Shown piece by piece: positions 46,499 through 48,550 of a stretch of DNA of 48,550 nucleotides (position 1 is its first letter; each line of letters starts with the position of its first letter). The stretch spans positions 1,024,252-1,072,801 of the forward strand of contig BJOX01000091.1 in assembly GCA_009731375.1 (NCBI GenBank), given 5' to 3'. The notes under the pieces were generated by a model, which had not been told where the DNA came from, searched no databases, and saw nothing but the letters and a program-made list of their open reading frames with translations. The position numbers were made by a program, and so were the translations under genes. The DNA comes from Paulinella micropora (taxonomy: Eukaryota > Cercozoa > Imbricatea > Euglyphida).

Positions 46499-46966
46499 AT
46501 GGAAGGCACACAGATACACCGTAAGCGGCTCTGCCTGCACTGCGGCCACCCAAGCGCGCGCAAGGACGGCAAGTGGTTCGAGCTGCCCGTCGCGTACTCG
46601 CCCGTCGAGGGCTACCTGTACGTTTTCGGGCTGTTTTGTACACCGGCCTGTGCCTGGGCCTATGTCAGCTACGGCGTGCCGGAAACTCTGCGCTCACAGG
46701 CCGGAGATCTGCTCCACTCTTACTTGCGCCTGAATCTAAGGCAGCAAGTCATACGGCCCGCCCCGCCTAGGTGGGAGCTGCTCGAGTACGGGGGCACCAT
46801 GACCATTTCGGAATTCCGGCAGGTAGGAGGGGTCCGGGACTGGGTGCTACCTCTAGCCAAAAGACTGCCAACACAAAAACGTTTTATTGGACCTAACCAA
46901 GGCAAAGCCTACGTCATCAAGCGCCTTTCGCGGCTTCCGGGACTGCGTCTACTTTCTGCTTCTTGA
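46499..46966 (+). CDS. VLTF2-like trans-activator with FCS-type zinc finger
   Basis: 155 residues from the ATG at 46499, which follows GTTAAAAAA. C12-x2-C15 and, after a hydrophobic strand, F-C47-x3-C51 form an FCS/MYM-type zinc site, followed by an A-Y-V-S-Y-G helix. This matches poxvirus VLTF-2 (A1) and its NCLDV relatives, which activate late transcription and are about the same length. The C-terminus overlaps the end of the convergent PCNA-like gene by 50 bases. Confidence 0.72.
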   Translation: MEGTQIHRKRLCLHCGHPSARKDGKWFELPVAYSPVEGYLYVFGLFCTPACAWAYVSYGVPETLRSQAGDLLHSYLRLNLRQQVIRPAPPRWELLEYGGTMTISEFRQVGGVRDWVLPLAKRLPTQKRFIGPNQGKAYVIKRLSRLPGLRLLSAS

Positions 46967-47906
46967 CGCGCGCGGACGAAGACGACTGTTTGTGCTTCCT
47001 CTTGATCACCTTGGGCACACACCCGCTCTCCTGCCGCTCGAGCGGCACGGGCGGCTCGACGTTGGGCTGTTCTTCGTCGGCGGCCGCGCTCGACGAGACG
47101 ATGGCGAATTTCAGGTAGCTGGCGCCACGGTTGAACACCAGCACGAGCGGCCCGTCCTTGTTGAGCCCGAGCATCACGCGCCCCTTCTTGCGTTCCTGGA
47201 AACTGCTCGCCTTCAGAATCTTCTTGACCGTGTCCAGCGAATAGAAGAGCCCGTCTCCAGCCTGGCCGGGCAGCTCGCTGCGTATTCTGGGCCGTTCGCA
47301 CTCGCGGTACTGGATCACGTCCGCCAGGTAGGTGCAGCTCTTGCGCTGTTCCGAGACATCGAGCAGACAGGACTCGACCGCCAGCCGGCCGTTGGTGACG
47401 TAGAAGCGCGCGTGGCTGTTGGTCTTGTGGTGGTGCCTGGCCACCGCACACAGCGCGGTCGAGCCCACGTCGGCCAGCTGGTCGCACCGGAGGGTGTTGC
47501 CGTCGGTCGTAACCACGTCAGCCGGCACGCGCAGGTTGGACAGGGCGCTCGTGTGCTCAAAGCTCTTGCCCTCGTCGTACAATTTGAGTGAAAGCTCGTT
47601 CTCGCTGTCCAGTGCGAGCTCCAGTGTCATTTCTGGTCTGTACTGCGTCAGCCAGTTGGCCACTTCCTTCAGATCGATGCAAAACACCACGCGCACCTTG
47701 CTCCAGTTAAACTGGACATAGTCGCCTTGCGACTCTTCGAAGGGCATCCACAACTCGGCGCTCACGCCGTCGGCGACACCGACGAGCCCGAGGCCGGTCG
47801 GCGTGGCATTGATAGTGGCCTCGAGCAGCACGGGCGCCAGGCACTCGACCGCCCGGCGGAACAAAGGGCCGCCACTCTTGGTGCGCCAGAGAAACACGAC
47901 TCCCAT
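46917..47906 (-). CDS. PCNA-like sliding clamp
   Basis: 329 residues from the ATG at 47906; the longer frame runs over promoter motifs. Two halves of alternating strands and helices: early R-R-A-V-E-C-L-A-P-V-L-L-E-A-T-I with a following T-x-x-G-L-x-L-V-G-V-A-D (PCNA domain 1), and later a Y-S-L-D-T-V-K-K-I-L-K-A helix followed by G-P-L-V-L-V-F-N and an F-A-I-V end strand (PCNA domain 2). It would tether a DNA polymerase. The last 60 residues are acidic and then Lys-rich, an extension not found in cellular PCNA. No polymerase gene is in the window. Confidence 0.72.
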   Translation of the reverse strand: MGVVFLWRTKSGGPLFRRAVECLAPVLLEATINATPTGLGLVGVADGVSAELWMPFEESQGDYVQFNWSKVRVVFCIDLKEVANWLTQYRPEMTLELALDSENELSLKLYDEGKSFEHTSALSNLRVPADVVTTDGNTLRCDQLADVGSTALCAVARHHHKTNSHARFYVTNGRLAVESCLLDVSEQRKSCTYLADVIQYRECERPRIRSELPGQAGDGLFYSLDTVKKILKASSFQERKKGRVMLGLNKDGPLVLVFNRGASYLKFAIVSSSAAADEEQPNVEPPVPLERQESGCVPKVIKRKHKQSSSSARVKKQKVDAVPEAAKGA

Positions 47907-48031
47907 CGTAGCAGCAGAGAAATTCAAAAGTGGCAAGAGCTTTTTTTGACTGCTGGCCTTTTGCTTTTTGAAGGCAGCCGATTTAAATCCGCCTCGATTT
48001 AAATCGGCACTCGCTTTCAAATCGCAAGAGG
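47907..48031. promoter_or_regulatory. Divergent promoter with two GATTTAAATC copies in a 32-bp palindrome
   Basis: Between the PCNA-like ATG (47906, minus) and the ATG at 48032 (plus). GATTTAAATC occurs twice (47980-47989 and 47996-48005) within an inverted repeat of 13-base arms around six bases (47977-48008). AAATTCAAAAGTGGC (47920-47934) matches the element at 46429. Confidence 0.6.
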
Positions 48032-48550
48032 ATGTCTGCCTCTCACAAAAACTTGATGATGTCTGTTCAATTGATCAAGAGCGCGAGCGATGGCAAGCAG
48101 CTGGCAGTCAAGTTCAACCCGGCCGAGGACTTGGAGAAAATCAAGCTGCAAGGCGAACCTCGGGCGGCCTACGGGTCAATTTTTGGAAATGTCGTGTACG
48201 ACGGGAAGGCACTGACTCTCTTGCTGCCGCCGCTGGTCGTGGCTTGGGACCCTTCGAGCTTCCAGGACTCCAAGAAGGTGATGATCGATCTGAGTTTCCG
48301 CGAGGCCACGTCCCACTCGACCGTGCTGGAGGCCTACCAAGCTATCAGGGCCATTGACGAGAGGATGTGCGCGCTGGTTGTGCAAGTCCGGGACAAGCTG
48401 CTGCCCACCGTGAAACGAAGCGGCCCTCTGGCGAAAACAGACCAGGAAATCAAGTCTTACTACCAGGCCTGTACCCGTCCCCGTACCAGCGCCAAGAGCG
48501 ACAGGGCCTGGCCCGCGCGCCTGGGCTGCACGCTGACGGGTGCCAAGATC
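48032..48550 (+). CDS. DUF5871-like protein, possible single-strand DNA-binding, cut off by the window edge
   Basis: 173 residues visible; the frame is open to the last base, so the C-terminus is missing. After a short N-terminus it reads G-S-I-F-G-N-V-V-Y-D-G-K-A-L-T-L-L-L-P-P, then a strand K-V-M-I-D-L-S-F and a helix ending in A-I-D-E-R. This is the order of the DUF5871 family of large DNA viruses, thought to have an OB-like fold and to coat single-stranded DNA. It sits next to the PCNA-like clamp under a shared promoter, which fits a replication role. Confidence 0.55.
   Translation, partial: MSASHKNLMMSVQLIKSASDGKQLAVKFNPAEDLEKIKLQGEPRAAYGSIFGNVVYDGKALTLLLPPLVVAWDPSSFQDSKKVMIDLSFREATSHSTVLEAYQAIRAIDERMCALVVQVRDKLLPTVKRSGPLAKTDQEIKSYYQACTRPRTSAKSDRAWPARLGCTLTGAKI

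Noticed and set aside
47977-48008. 32-bp palindrome considered as the protelomerase target site
   Set aside because: It lies between two divergent genes inside the genome and is built from the recurrent promoter element, so a promoter role is simpler. It remains possible that the enzyme binds related palindromes.

Overview
The window joins two very different kinds of DNA. Positions 1 to about 16,850 look like nuclear DNA of a repeat-rich eukaryote, most likely an invertebrate animal: microsatellites, minisatellites, SINE-like pieces, possible introns and very few open frames. Positions about 18,600 to the right edge are a gene-dense, intronless, visibly GC-rich block that reads as part of a Nucleocytoviricota-like (NCLDV-like) double-stranded DNA virus. 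Between them (about 16,865-18,425) lies GC-rich tandem repeat DNA that could be the end region of the virus. The scaffold contains seven runs of N. The sequence alone does not decide between an integrated virus and a wrongly joined assembly.

Layout. 1-1309: end of an unidentified, probably spliced gene. 1738-2443: two tandem copies of an AT-rich unit of about 345 bp. 2663-4764: minus-strand coding fragments of unknown function around a poly-G tract and a 309-N gap. 4830-16,825: almost only simple repeats and minisatellites, with two short unique stretches (13,681-14,180 and 15,576-16,245). 16,865-18,425: GC-rich repeats, including nine copies of a unit of about 105 bp that can each fold into a hairpin. 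18,620-24,566: small Cys protein, very large fibre/adhesin and a coiled-coil protein. 24,563-30,857: ribonucleotide reductase small subunit, a SLATT-like membrane protein, basic core protein, penton, second structural protein, RuvC-like resolvase, HMG/YABBY-like protein. 30,731-35,773: double jelly-roll major capsid protein followed by small membrane and structural proteins. 35,809-41,993: a 1,572-residue coiled-coil protein and the A32-like packaging ATPase. 42,033-48,550: F-box-like protein, possible DNA-binding protein, protelomerase-like tyrosine recombinase, VLTF3-like and VLTF2-like factors, PCNA-like clamp and a cut-off DUF5871-like protein.

How the genes fit together. The central block is a virion module (capsid, penton, membrane proteins, core protein, packaging ATPase, fibre). 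The right block is a replication and transcription module (clamp, possible single-strand binding protein, late transcription factors, telomere resolvase), with the Holliday-junction resolvase and the ribonucleotide reductase subunit in the left-centre. No DNA polymerase, primase-helicase or RNA polymerase gene is visible here; they may lie past the right edge or be supplied by the host. Right-hand genes share a palindromic GATTTAAATC upstream element, a candidate early promoter, whereas virion genes have T/A-rich leaders.

The most unusual feature is the protelomerase-like gene (43,317-45,503), which has a recognisable R-K-R-H-Y catalytic set. If real, it implies a linear genome with covalently closed hairpin ends in a virus linked to a eukaryote. 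The hairpin-forming repeat array next to the left edge of the viral genes is a natural candidate for a related terminal structure.
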